Assembly: GCA_902779455.1 (NCBI GenBank)
Contig: CACZBS010000018.1
Coordinates: 1 to 61,179 of the forward strand
DNA: 61,179 bases
Direction: 5' to 3'
From: an uncultured Prevotellaceae bacterium
GTDB lineage: Bacteria > Bacteroidota > Bacteroidia > Bacteroidales > Bacteroidaceae
Shown here: positions 1-9,074 of the stretch, in pieces
Layout: the number at the start of each line of letters is the position of its first letter
Position numbering within the stretch: position 1 is the first letter of the stretch
The notes under the pieces: model-generated
What the model was told of the DNA's origin: nothing
The model's input: only the letters and a program-made list of their open reading frames with translations
Databases searched by the model: none
Translations under genes and position numbers: made by a program

Positions 1-1
1 G

Positions 2-370
2 AACCTCGACCGCCGCGAGCAGCGCCTGCGCGCCATCAAGGGCGGCCAGACCTACCGCTTCCTGCTGCGCACCCTGCTGGCCGACCAGCGTAACTCGGGT
101 TACCTGCGCGTCTACTGGGACTACGTGCCCGACGAGATCGCCCGCCTGATCAACCAGGCCGTCGAGCTCATGCGCCAGGACAAGTACCAGGAGGCCTACG
201 ACATCCTCTCCATGCCTAAGGTCCAGGCCGACCACCGCTCCTGGAACGCCCTCGGTTGCTGCCACTACATGCTCGGCCGCGAGGACGAGGGCATCCGCTG
301 GTTCCGCAAGGCTGACCAGGACGGCAACGCCGACGCTCGCAAGAACCTCGAGCAGCTCGAAGAGAAGTGA
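2..370 (+). CDS. DUF3868/OmpA-family fimbrial accessory protein, 3' end only
   Basis: The frame is open from base 2 to a TGA at 370, so the 5' end lies outside the window. The fragment contains RLRAIKGGQTYRFLLRTL, which aligns by eye with RIKSSYPQDYQYLLRTVY in the complete DUF3868/OmpA-type protein at 1013-2503, followed by one TPR-like helical repeat (YQEAYDILSMP, then WNALGCCHYMLGREDEG). I infer a paralogue of that protein, envelope-located, in a fimbrial cluster that starts upstream of the window. Its last 65 codons are nearly duplicated at 16992-17187. The family call rests on the paralogue alignment and not on a visible OmpA domain. Confidence 0.7.
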   Translation, partial: NLDRREQRLRAIKGGQTYRFLLRTLLADQRNSGYLRVYWDYVPDEIARLINQAVELMRQDKYQEAYDILSMPKVQADHRSWNALGCCHYMLGREDEGIRWFRKADQDGNADARKNLEQLEEK

Positions 371-413
371 GAGGTTTAGGATAAATAACGTTTTTTATAA
401 ACAGATTAAAAAT

Positions 414-995
414 ATGCAATACATGCAAAGGACACTAGGCAGAGCGCTGTTGTTGCTGGCTTTCCTCGCAGGAAGCCATCAGGCAGAGGCACAGATCTCG
501 TTGAAGAACAATCTGCTGTATGATGCCAGCTTGACTCCCAACATCGGCATGGAGGTGGGACTGGCACGCAAGTGGACGTTTGATGCCACATTTGGCCTCA
601 ACCCCTGGACGTTCAACGACAACAAGAAGTGGCGTCACTGGCTTGTACAGCCGGAGGCGCGCTATTGGTTCTGCGAGAAGTTCAACGGCCACTTCGTTGG
701 TCTCCATCTCATGGGTGGTGAGTTCAACGCTGGCGGAGTGAAGTTCCCATTTGGCATTGCCCCCTGCCTGCACCACAACCGCTATGAGGGATGGTATGCT
801 GGTGGCGGCCTGGTCTATGGCTACCAATGGCCCGTCAGTCGTCACTTCAGCGTCGAGACCGTCATTGGTCTTGGCTACGACTACCTCAAGTACAAGAAGT
901 TCCCCTGTGAGCATTGCGGCACACAGACGGGTGAAGGCCATTACAACTATATTGGCCCGACCAAGGTAGCCCTTAACATGATTTACAACCTCTAA
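414..995 (+). CDS. DUF3575 domain-containing outer-membrane/periplasmic protein
   Basis: This is a 193-aa protein with a signal peptide (LLLLAFLAGSHQAEAQ). The mature start, ISLKNNLLYDASLTPNIG, is the hallmark of DUF3575 proteins, which commonly sit beside DUF3868 and FimA/Mfa genes in Bacteroidales. Aromatic alternating strands (RYWFCEKFNGHFVGLHL and GGGLVYGYQWPVS) suggest an outer-membrane beta-structure. The start may be ATG 414 or the in-frame ATG 423. It lies 43 bases after the DUF3868 fragment and 17 bases before the complete DUF3868 gene, so the three are probably co-transcribed. The exact role in fimbrial biogenesis is not known to me. Confidence 0.85.
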   Translation: MQYMQRTLGRALLLLAFLAGSHQAEAQISLKNNLLYDASLTPNIGMEVGLARKWTFDATFGLNPWTFNDNKKWRHWLVQPEARYWFCEKFNGHFVGLHLMGGEFNAGGVKFPFGIAPCLHHNRYEGWYAGGGLVYGYQWPVSRHFSVETVIGLGYDYLKYKKFPCEHCGTQTGEGHYNYIGPTKVALNMIYNL

Positions 996-1012
996 CCCTT
1001 ATATATATAATA

Positions 1013-2503
1013 ATGTATATGACTATCAAGTTACGCCATATCTTAGCAGGCCTGTTGATCGTGGCCTCGCAGTCGCTGAGCGCACAGACGCTGAGCGACG
1101 GCCAGACGGTTGTGAAGAATGCACTGCTTACACCCCAGAGCGGACAGATGTTGCTCACGATGGATGTCTGTCTTGATGAGCTCAAGCTCAAGCACAACCA
1201 GTCGGTGGTGATGCATCCCGTACTCTATTCTCTCGACGGCACTCAGAAGGCAGCCTTTGATCCCATGGTCATCGACAGCCATGCCGAGTATGTGCTCTAC
1301 GAGCGCGGCCTGTCGAACGTGGCCTACAGCAACGTTCCTCATGTCAGCCGTCGCAGCGGAAAGCCTCAGACTGAATATTATCGCAGCACCGTGCCCTACG
1401 AGTCATGGATGGACGGCTATGAGCTGCGCCTCGAGGAGGATTTGTGCGCCTGCGGCGACCTGTCACAGCTGCCTTATGTCACTTCCTTGCGTCGTGACCT
1501 TCCGCCCGATCCCTATACCCTCATTGCCCTGACCAACCTCGAACCCACTCAGGACAAGACTCCCTATGAGCTGCATGGATCGGCTTTCATCAACTTTGTG
1601 GTGAACAAGTGGGAGATGAAGCCCGACTATATGGACAACCGCCGCGAGCTGCGCAAGATTACCGACACACTCGATATCATGGTGGCCGACAAGAACATCA
1701 CCGTCAAGGAGATCAAGATCCACGGTTGGGCATCGCCTGAGTCGCCATTCACCCACAACCGCATGCTGGCCACCAACCGTGCCAAGAGCCTCACCGAATG
1801 GCTGCGGAAGAACTATGACCTACCCACCAGCGCCTTTGCTCCCGCCGAGGCAACGCCTGAGAACTGGATTGGCCTGCGCGAAGCAGTGGAGAACATGGAC
1901 GGCACGCAGCTGGCCCACCGCGATGAGATACTATCCATCATACGTGAGCTGCTGCTGAAGGAAGACCGCGAGATAGAGCGCACAGCCGATGCCACTGAGG
2001 CACGCATCAAGTCCAGCTACCCGCAGGACTATCAGTACCTGCTCCGGACTGTCTATCCCTCGTTGCGCCGCTCCGACTATGAGATTACGTTCAACGTACG
2101 CACGTTCAACACCATCGACGAGTGCTTGCAGATCTACCGCACCAAGCCCTACCAGCTCTCGCAGCATGAGCTTTGGCGCGTGGCACAGACCTTCGAGCCC
2201 TACTCCGACGAGTATAACCGTGCTCTGCAGACAGCACTCAATAACTATCCTGACGACGAGGCTGTCAACCTCAACCTGGCCAATGTCGCCATACAGCAGC
2301 GCGATCCGCTGAAGGCCGAGACACTGCTGCAGCGGGCAGGAAACAGCGGCGCTGCCGAGAATGCCCGTGCCGTCGTATGCATCCTTCGCGGACAGTATGA
2401 CGAGGCTGCACGCCACCTCGACAACGCACAGCAGAAGGGCATAGATGTCAGCCGCAACCGTCAGGCCATACAGAAGATGCTTCCCTATAAGGACAGAAAA
2501 TAA
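1013..2503 (+). CDS. DUF3868 / OmpA-like / TPR fimbrial accessory protein
   Basis: This 496-aa secreted protein has a signal peptide (LAGLLIVASQSLSAQ). Its N-terminal half has the DUF3868 pattern (MVIDSHAEYVLYERG, then SRRSGKPQTEYYRSTVPY). A central OmpA-like segment is seen as IKIHGWASPESPFTHNRMLATNRA, matching the peptidoglycan-binding layout of OmpA-type domains. The C-terminus (about residues 360-490) is TPR-like (NYPDDEAVNLNLANVAIQQ). ATG 1013 or 1019 could be the start. It lies between DUF3575 and the major fimbrillin, the usual place for this pair in type V fimbrial loci, where it presumably supports assembly or links the fimbria to the cell wall. That role is inferred from context. 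Confidence 0.85.
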   Translation: MYMTIKLRHILAGLLIVASQSLSAQTLSDGQTVVKNALLTPQSGQMLLTMDVCLDELKLKHNQSVVMHPVLYSLDGTQKAAFDPMVIDSHAEYVLYERGLSNVAYSNVPHVSRRSGKPQTEYYRSTVPYESWMDGYELRLEEDLCACGDLSQLPYVTSLRRDLPPDPYTLIALTNLEPTQDKTPYELHGSAFINFVVNKWEMKPDYMDNRRELRKITDTLDIMVADKNITVKEIKIHGWASPESPFTHNRMLATNRAKSLTEWLRKNYDLPTSAFAPAEATPENWIGLREAVENMDGTQLAHRDEILSIIRELLLKEDREIERTADATEARIKSSYPQDYQYLLRTVYPSLRRSDYEITFNVRTFNTIDECLQIYRTKPYQLSQHELWRVAQTFEPYSDEYNRALQTALNNYPDDEAVNLNLANVAIQQRDPLKAETLLQRAGNSGAAENARAVVCILRGQYDEAARHLDNAQQKGIDVSRNRQAIQKMLPYKDRK

Positions 2504-2545
2504 TCAAATTATTCTTTAACATTTTAATCTCTTTATTAATCATTT

Positions 2546-4588
2546 ATGAAAAAGTTTAGTCTTTTCGCTCTCGCTGCAGCTGGACTGCTGCTCGGAGCCT
2601 GCTCGTCGGAAAAAGACGAGATTGCTGAGCCCAACAACCTCTACGGAATGGTAGAGGGAGAAAGCTCATGGCTGGCCGTAGGCATCTCGATGCCCGGCGA
2701 CGCTATCACTCGTGCCAACGAGGATCTTACTGATGGAGAAACAACTGAGTTTGAAGTGAAGAGCGGTACGCTTTATCTCTTCAAGGGCGCCAATGAGGAC
2801 GCTGCAGTGTTCTTCCAGTCGTTCCCCATCAATGCAACATTTAAGGATGAGGCAGCTGACAATGTTCCTGGTGGCAACAACCAGGGGACGACTGCTTCCG
2901 GCTTCGGTGAAATCACTTCCACAAGCACTCGCATGGTGCAGGAGATTCAGAACCCCAACCTAGGCATCAGTGATAAGCTCTATGCTTATGTCATCCTGAA
3001 CGATGATGGTAATGAGACGGGAATTGCCGCAACAGCAGGTACAACCACAGGTGCACAGTTCAAGAAGCTGCAGCTGATGGCTATCGGTATTAAAGACGAG
3101 ACGTTGGGCTATGGAGCCATCGGAACCGATGGTCTCGTGATGACCAGCGTGCCCATCTCTACCGTTGCCGGAGGTGAGGCTGCTCCTGCTAGTGCAAACA
3201 TCATTACTTTCACGGAGATTGACAAGAGCGCCATCTACAAGACCAAGGCTGAGGCTGAGGCCAAAGGTGCTCAGTCGGCTTGCATTTATGTGGAGCGTGC
3301 TGCCGTGAAGGTTGAGGTGGACGTGGATGAGAATTTCGGCATTCAGCTCGATGGTCAGGAGACCGCTACAACGATTGCCAAAGCTGATGTGACATGGGCT
3401 CTCGGTAATGTGAACCACGGTGATAAAACAAATGGTGGTGTTGGATATTACAACACCCGTCAGGTCGACACTGACTGGCTGCCCTACAACAACGCCGCAA
3501 CTACTCCTGCTTACCTGAGATGGCGTATGGTGGGTCGCACTCCGTTCTTCAACGCTGACCATACCCCCAACCCCGCCTTCCGCACTTACTTCGGTTATGA
3601 TCCCAACTATTCTGGCACAGGTGCTATTCCTCAGGATGCCAATACGGGTCTGATCAACGCTCAGCTGACCGATGCTCAGTACACGCTGAAGTCTGAGGAT
3701 GTCACATACACCTATGAGAACACCTTCGATGAGAATTGTCAGATCTTCCGCAACACCACTTACGTAGGTGTGAAGGCTAAGATTAATCCTCAGGATTTCT
3801 ACACCATCGAGGGACAGCCCAATACCATGCTGGCTAACACTAACGACATTAAAGCTGTTGTTACGACACGTATGCGCGATTTCATCAACCAGCAGAAGGC
3901 TCTCATCCAGACCGATATCAGTGCCGACCTTGGTAAGGCTACTGCTGCAGATGGCCGTACCATCTCTGTTGGTGTGACAAGGGTGAGCTTTGATATTGAT
4001 GTCACTGTTACTCCTGGTGAATATAATGCTAATACTGGTGAGCTGCCTTATACCGTTACGCTGGCTCTGACTAACATCAAGACCAATGGCGCCGCTGCAT
4101 CTGCTGATGATGAAGCTGCCATCAAAGCTATTGCTAATCCTTACTTGAATCCCAAAGGTGGCATTGCAGTGCCTGCCAACTCTAAGGTTTACCAGTACAA
4201 GGGTGGTGTCTCCTACTATTCAGTTCGCATCAAGCACTTCGGCGATGTGGAGACTCCTTGGAACGCACCTGGAGAGGCATACAATGTCTATCAGGATGCT
4301 ACCGTTCCTTGCATCTATCCTGCTAATGCAACTCAGACTGTCGACAAGGTGACCACCGTCTATGGTGAGAACTATGCCCATGCTTGGCTGGGCCGCTATG
4401 GTATCGTCCGCAACAACTGGTACGTTATCAAGCTGAAGAAGATTGAGGGTATCGGTTCGCCCGTTCCCGAGGACTTCAGTGGTGAGGCAGGTAATACTCC
4501 TGACGACAATCCTCCCACCAGCTACTTCATCTCTGCAGAGGTGCACATCCTGCCTTGGGTGAAGCGCTTCCAGGAAGAGACGCTCTAA
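2546..4588 (+). CDS. Mfa1/FimA-family major fimbrillin lipoprotein, cluster 1
   Basis: This 680-aa protein has a lipoprotein signal (lipobox LLLGACS, Cys19) and a candidate arginine processing site, AITRAN (Arg56). The C-terminal part carries the Mfa1 signature: GRYGIVRNNWYVIKLKKI, then a proline-rich linker, then the last strand VHILPWVKRFQEETL. Type V pilins are exported as lipoproteins, cut after an Arg and polymerised by strand exchange. By position (first subunit, followed by a Mfa2-type anchor) this is the stalk subunit. At 680 aa it is longer than P. gingivalis FimA or Mfa1. A GC-rich hairpin follows the stop codon at 4611-4635. Confidence 0.85.
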   Translation: MKKFSLFALAAAGLLLGACSSEKDEIAEPNNLYGMVEGESSWLAVGISMPGDAITRANEDLTDGETTEFEVKSGTLYLFKGANEDAAVFFQSFPINATFKDEAADNVPGGNNQGTTASGFGEITSTSTRMVQEIQNPNLGISDKLYAYVILNDDGNETGIAATAGTTTGAQFKKLQLMAIGIKDETLGYGAIGTDGLVMTSVPISTVAGGEAAPASANIITFTEIDKSAIYKTKAEAEAKGAQSACIYVERAAVKVEVDVDENFGIQLDGQETATTIAKADVTWALGNVNHGDKTNGGVGYYNTRQVDTDWLPYNNAATTPAYLRWRMVGRTPFFNADHTPNPAFRTYFGYDPNYSGTGAIPQDANTGLINAQLTDAQYTLKSEDVTYTYENTFDENCQIFRNTTYVGVKAKINPQDFYTIEGQPNTMLANTNDIKAVVTTRMRDFINQQKALIQTDISADLGKATAADGRTISVGVTRVSFDIDVTVTPGEYNANTGELPYTVTLALTNIKTNGAAASADDEAAIKAIANPYLNPKGGIAVPANSKVYQYKGGVSYYSVRIKHFGDVETPWNAPGEAYNVYQDATVPCIYPANATQTVDKVTTVYGENYAHAWLGRYGIVRNNWYVIKLKKIEGIGSPVPEDFSGEAGNTPDDNPPTSYFISAEVHILPWVKRFQEETL

Positions 4589-4610
4589 GCTTACTATTCG
4601 CATAAAAGAT

Positions 4611-4635
4611 GGCCGGCGCTACGCGGGCGCCGGCC
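4611..4635 (+). promoter_or_regulatory. GC-rich hairpin between major subunit and anchor gene (attenuator-like)
   Basis: GGCCGGCGC (4611-4619) pairs with GCGCCGGCC (4627-4635) around a 7-nt loop. Flanking AAAG and CTTT can extend the stem. There is no clean U-tract, so partial termination or mRNA 3'-end protection of the major-subunit message is more likely than full termination. An equivalent hairpin follows the first subunit of cluster 2 at 19446-19476. Confidence 0.65.
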
Positions 4636-4707
4636 ACCTTTCCACAAACCCGCTTTCACGACGCGACATACATACAGAACGTATAGATACATAAACAAAA
4701 CGTTAGA

Positions 4708-5862
4708 ATGATGCAGTTCACAAAAAAGACATTCATTGCCCTGACGGCACTCGCTGCCCTGTCATCGTGCTCACTGATGAGCGACAGCCTTGAGGATTGT
4801 CCGCAGGGGCTCTCCGTGGAATTCGTTTACGACTATAACGTGGAGCGAGCCAACATGTTCAACGACCATGTGGGGAGCGTCACGCTCTATGTCTACGACC
4901 AAGCCGGACAGCTGGTGCGCATGCAGACGGAAGACAACACCGCTTCGGCACAGCCCTTGCGCAACGTGAACTACCGTATGACTGTCGATGGACTGCAGCC
5001 TGGCGAATATCGGCTACTGGCGCTGGCCAACCAGCGTCGCTATGCTGACATCAGCCAGCTCTCCGGCGTGCGCTATCTGCGCGACGGACAGTCTGGACCG
5101 ATGAACAACCTCAGTGTCACCCTGGCCATGCCTGGCTCGCAGACCGCCACACAGATTGCTCAGCAGCTCGACACCCTTTGGCATGGCACCCTCCGCTCGG
5201 CACAATACACCCAGAATCCTGTGACGCGAGCCGACGATCCCGTGCTTGTCAATGCACAGACGGTCACCGTTCGCGAACATGAGCTTACAAGCTGTGTCGT
5301 CAGCCTCGTGCGCGACACTAAGCGACTTCACATCTCACTCCGCCAGGCCGATGATCCTGCTCACTGCGACATCGCAGACTATGAGATCTTTATCACCGAC
5401 CAGAACGGAAAGATACTTTGGGACAATAACGTCGATACTGATGGTACTCCTCAGCTGACCTATCGGCCATTCGACGAGTGGAACACATACTACAGCTCTG
5501 TCACTGCACAGAGCTACGACAGCCGCCCTGCCAGCGATGAAGGACTGGAGGAGACGGCACATGCCGACCTTGACTTCAACCGCCTCATGCTGCGACAGGG
5601 CAACAGCACCGTCGCTCCCGCCATGCTCTATATCATCTATAGGCCCGACGGACATCAGGTGGCTGCTATTAACCTGCCCGAGATCCTGCAGCAGGGACGA
5701 GGTGCCTTCGAGCGCTACGCCTATAGTCCGCAGGAGTTCCTCGACAGAGCTTACGACTATCGCCTCGACTTTATCCTCGTAGGCGAGGAATGGAACTTCA
5801 TAACCCTCGGCATACATTCACTGCCCTGGACAAAACGCTTCCAGAACGTAACGCTCCACTAA
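4708..5862 (+). CDS. Mfa2/FimB-family fimbrial anchor lipoprotein, cluster 1
   Basis: This 384-aa lipoprotein (ALSSCSLM) has the Mfa2/FimB start pattern SLEDCPQGLSVEFVYDYN, then a strand with LYVYDQAGQLV. In P. gingivalis such proteins anchor the fimbria to the outer membrane and limit its length. No Arg processing site is visible near the N-terminus, unlike the other subunits, which fits a subunit that stays lipid-anchored. Its C-terminus (LPWTKRFQNVTLH) nearly matches that of the preceding major subunit (LPWVKRFQEETL). It starts 119 bases after the major subunit, across the hairpin, and is followed closely by the minor subunits. Confidence 0.85.
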   Translation: MMQFTKKTFIALTALAALSSCSLMSDSLEDCPQGLSVEFVYDYNVERANMFNDHVGSVTLYVYDQAGQLVRMQTEDNTASAQPLRNVNYRMTVDGLQPGEYRLLALANQRRYADISQLSGVRYLRDGQSGPMNNLSVTLAMPGSQTATQIAQQLDTLWHGTLRSAQYTQNPVTRADDPVLVNAQTVTVREHELTSCVVSLVRDTKRLHISLRQADDPAHCDIADYEIFITDQNGKILWDNNVDTDGTPQLTYRPFDEWNTYYSSVTAQSYDSRPASDEGLEETAHADLDFNRLMLRQGNSTVAPAMLYIIYRPDGHQVAAINLPEILQQGRGAFERYAYSPQEFLDRAYDYRLDFILVGEEWNFITLGIHSLPWTKRFQNVTLH

Positions 5863-5889
5863 TTATCAACAACAGACTACAACGATAGC

Positions 5890-7557
5890 ATGAAACTGCT
5901 TCATAATATACTAATCCCTCTGGCCTTGTCCGGCTTCGTCGCATGTCAGGACTATGATGCCGACCACTATAACCAGGTGTATAGTGGGGTCGACAGCATA
6001 TACATCGAGATGACGTTCGACATTGCCGATGGCGATGCTTTCACTCGTGCGGCTGTGCCTAACGGTGGTGAAGAGGGCGACGGATGGGAATATGGAAGAG
6101 AGTATGAGAACCAGCTGCACAACTTCACGGTATTTGTACTCGGAGGTGGCAATGGCATCAATGCTGCAGCCAACACGCAATTCGTAGGAAGCCGGTATTT
6201 CACCGACGAGGAAGTGGCAAGGGTAGACTCTATCCGTGAATATAACCTGCAATTGAAGAATTATGATGTCCGGAAAGATGTTCTCACCTATACATTCTCA
6301 ATTCCCATCTTGAGCAGCCGTGAGGAAATAGTTCCCGACCCATATCGGTTCATTGTCGTTGCCAACGACGGTGATCTCACTTCATATAAGACACTGGGGG
6401 CCCTTCGTGATGCCCTTCCTGAAAAGTCATGGACTGAAGCTACTGCTGAGACTCCAACGCCAACTCGTTTTGTCATGAGCAACGAGAATGACAATTATTA
6501 TGTCTCTGGTACCGGTGTGGTAGAAAATCCATATCGCCTGCATGTCACTATTGAGCGTCTGGCAGCACGTATCGACTACGATCCGACAGGAGCTGAAAAG
6601 ACCGATCAGGGACTCCGCTATTCCATCTTTGCTCCTCCCGTTCAGGTCGTCTCTGCACCTACACGAGCTGACGGTGATACTCCTCTGTTATCTTATCTTT
6701 ACGTCGACCGCATGGCTATTATTAATGGGTGTCAGAAGCCGTCCTATTATATTAAACGCGTGGCTGACGACATCAATGGTACAAATCTTGTCTATCTTGG
6801 CGACGAGACACCTACTCCTCGTGGTGTAGCTACTAACTATGTCATCGACCCCTATTCTGCACAGAAGACCGAGGCCAACCGCACTAACGCAGTACTCCTC
6901 GATATTCTTTTTGGCGACAGTCGTATCACCAATGCCGCTTCTCTGATAGCATCCGATGCAGCTAAGCTGCCAACCGTAGCCGATACGAAATCTCCCGTCA
7001 TCCTCGGCTATGTCAACGAGAATACCTTCGATAAAGCGATGGCTTGGTCGGAATATACCACTGGCGTACTTATCCAGTGCCGCTACGCTCCTGTGGCAAA
7101 CTATTATCAATCTTACAGCATTCAGACACAAGAGACATCAGACGGAACCATTGAGAACGAAGTGCTGACGCCAGACACCTATGTGCTGGGCACTACTTTC
7201 TATATGGTTGAGCCCAACACGCCTGACATTGATGAGAGTCAGCGATTGTATTTCAAGAATAAGGCCGATGCAGAAGCTTACGCTACTAACACTGCACGTA
7301 AGCATTTCTGCAAAGTGGTGGAATACACCAATGGCATCTGTTATTACATGACCTATATGCGTCACTCCAACAAGGTGGAAATTATACATAATACGATGGA
7401 GTTCGGCATTGTCCGCAACAATATCTATCGCCTCAAGCTCAATCCTCAGACCGGTCCTGGTACACCAACGGTTGATCCTCGACATCCAGAGGAATTGAAG
7501 GCTCGTATCTATGTAAAGAAATGGCTCGCTGTTGAGCATCCTATCATATATGTATAA
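5890..7557 (+). CDS. Fimbrillin-family minor subunit lipoprotein (Mfa1-like C-terminus)
   Basis: This 555-aa lipoprotein (SGFVACQ, Cys19) has a candidate Arg site at DAFTRAA (Arg53). The C-terminus has the Mfa1-like pattern FGIVRNNIYRLKL, a Pro-rich linker and the final strand RIYVKKWLAVEHPIIYV. It starts 27 bases after the anchor gene and ends 6 bases before the next gene, so it is part of the same operon. By analogy with Mfa3/Mfa4 or FimC/FimD it is a minor or tip-proximal subunit. I cannot assign a one-to-one counterpart. Confidence 0.75.
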   Translation: MKLLHNILIPLALSGFVACQDYDADHYNQVYSGVDSIYIEMTFDIADGDAFTRAAVPNGGEEGDGWEYGREYENQLHNFTVFVLGGGNGINAAANTQFVGSRYFTDEEVARVDSIREYNLQLKNYDVRKDVLTYTFSIPILSSREEIVPDPYRFIVVANDGDLTSYKTLGALRDALPEKSWTEATAETPTPTRFVMSNENDNYYVSGTGVVENPYRLHVTIERLAARIDYDPTGAEKTDQGLRYSIFAPPVQVVSAPTRADGDTPLLSYLYVDRMAIINGCQKPSYYIKRVADDINGTNLVYLGDETPTPRGVATNYVIDPYSAQKTEANRTNAVLLDILFGDSRITNAASLIASDAAKLPTVADTKSPVILGYVNENTFDKAMAWSEYTTGVLIQCRYAPVANYYQSYSIQTQETSDGTIENEVLTPDTYVLGTTFYMVEPNTPDIDESQRLYFKNKADAEAYATNTARKHFCKVVEYTNGICYYMTYMRHSNKVEIIHNTMEFGIVRNNIYRLKLNPQTGPGTPTVDPRHPEELKARIYVKKWLAVEHPIIYV

Positions 7558-7563
7558 AGAAGT

Positions 7564-9063
7564 ATGAAGAAGAATATCACAATATGTTGTCTCCTTGCGC
7601 TCGCCACTGTTTTGGGGCTGGGCGCATGTAGCAGTGACGACGTAGACCAGATTCCTGAGGGCATGGGACAGGTGCAGGTGCGACTCTCTGCCCGTTATCA
7701 TGGTGTAACACGTGCCACAGGCGACTGGTTAGACCCAACAGATCCGAAGGAGTTGATTCATGATTACTGGGTGGCTTTCGTCAATACCAGTAACATAGTT
7801 GAAGAGCTCGTCTCAGGAAATTGTGGGACCGCTGGCAAGGAAGAAGATACTTTCCGCTTTCTCCTGCCTCCGGGAAATTATAAGGTCTTTGCCTTTGCTA
7901 ACTTGCCAACAAATGCCGATTTCGCATCACTGGGCATCAAGAAAGGTTCTGCTATGCCCGACCTGTCAACTAAGACTCTTCCCACCACCAATGGCTGGAC
8001 CAACAACATACCCATGTCGAGCCATATCGGTGGACAGAATATTACCGTCAGAGAGGCTGAGAACCAGTCGTTCGAGGTGGAGCTTGTCCGTACGATGGCC
8101 AAGCTAGAGTTCACCTTTATCAATGACTCTCAGCAGCAGATGGATTTGCTAGGCTATGAGATTCATCCCTTAAAGAGAACCAACGTCAGCCTGTTGGAGC
8201 CGGATGATCCCGACGATTTTCGCACTGCCGAAGAGGATACTGCATCATATTATGTTGATCTTAGCACAGCTCCCTTAGTGCTCTATCCTAAGGGTAGTAC
8301 TGGAGACGACAAACCTACACGTCATACCGTCTATTCATATGTTAATGAGACCAACGCCTCGGCTACGGCTACGCTCAACCAGTATTCACTTCGCATGAAG
8401 ATGCGCCGCCATCGCGATGTGGGCGAGGAGGTGATTGACTATCGTTATGGTTTCACACTCAACAGCGATGGCATCGGTAAGGACCTGTCCGGAACAGATA
8501 TTAACGGCTTTGACTATATCCATCGTAATGACTGGATCAAACTTCCCGTCATGTTCACCGACTGGACCTTCCGCATTGAGGCACTGCCCTTCCCACCCAT
8601 CGCGGGCTTCCAGGCTCGTGTGCTTTCGGCCGATGCTCTGAGCATCACGTTTAGCTCGGGTGGTTACATCTTCCTCCGTCCTATGTTCCGCAACAACCAT
8701 GACCCAGAGGGTATTTGGCGTGGCTTCGATGATGGTGATGTCACTTTCGTGTTGCCAGGTGAGCCCTATACAGTAAATGGTACACCAGCCGAGCAATTGA
8801 CGATTACGGATACCCAGCCCTATGGTTGGACTACACCAGCAACGGGTGTGGCAGAATCCATCGACCCCACAACTGGAACAGGTGTTATTCTCACTGGCGA
8901 TCTTGGTATCTTTGATCAGCGCTTTGTTCAACTTGCTTCGGGGGATATCGTGGGCAAGCTGACCAACAACAAGATAAAAGGTATGGTTACGGTTACCATC
9001 AAGTTGAAGCTGCAAGGTTTTTCCTATCAGTTCAACTATAATATTTACGAGGACAATCTTTAA
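7564..9063 (+). CDS. Fimbrial minor subunit lipoprotein, cluster 1
   Basis: This 499-aa lipoprotein (GLGACSSDD, Cys22) has a candidate Arg site in GVTRATG (Arg50). The first domain reads like an anchor or tip-type fimbrial beta-sandwich (FRFLLPPGNYKVFAFANLP, then VELVRTMAKLEFTF), a pattern common in Bacteroidales fimbrial accessory subunits. It is translationally close to the upstream subunit (6-base gap) and to the giant T9SS-type protein downstream (11-base gap to ATG 9075). It is probably a tip-complex component. The specific family (for example DUF4906-like) is not certain. Confidence 0.65.
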   Translation: MKKNITICCLLALATVLGLGACSSDDVDQIPEGMGQVQVRLSARYHGVTRATGDWLDPTDPKELIHDYWVAFVNTSNIVEELVSGNCGTAGKEEDTFRFLLPPGNYKVFAFANLPTNADFASLGIKKGSAMPDLSTKTLPTTNGWTNNIPMSSHIGGQNITVREAENQSFEVELVRTMAKLEFTFINDSQQQMDLLGYEIHPLKRTNVSLLEPDDPDDFRTAEEDTASYYVDLSTAPLVLYPKGSTGDDKPTRHTVYSYVNETNASATATLNQYSLRMKMRRHRDVGEEVIDYRYGFTLNSDGIGKDLSGTDINGFDYIHRNDWIKLPVMFTDWTFRIEALPFPPIAGFQARVLSADALSITFSSGGYIFLRPMFRNNHDPEGIWRGFDDGDVTFVLPGEPYTVNGTPAEQLTITDTQPYGWTTPATGVAESIDPTTGTGVILTGDLGIFDQRFVQLASGDIVGKLTNNKIKGMVTVTIKLKLQGFSYQFNYNIYEDNL

Positions 9064-9074
9064 GCAGGTTGACT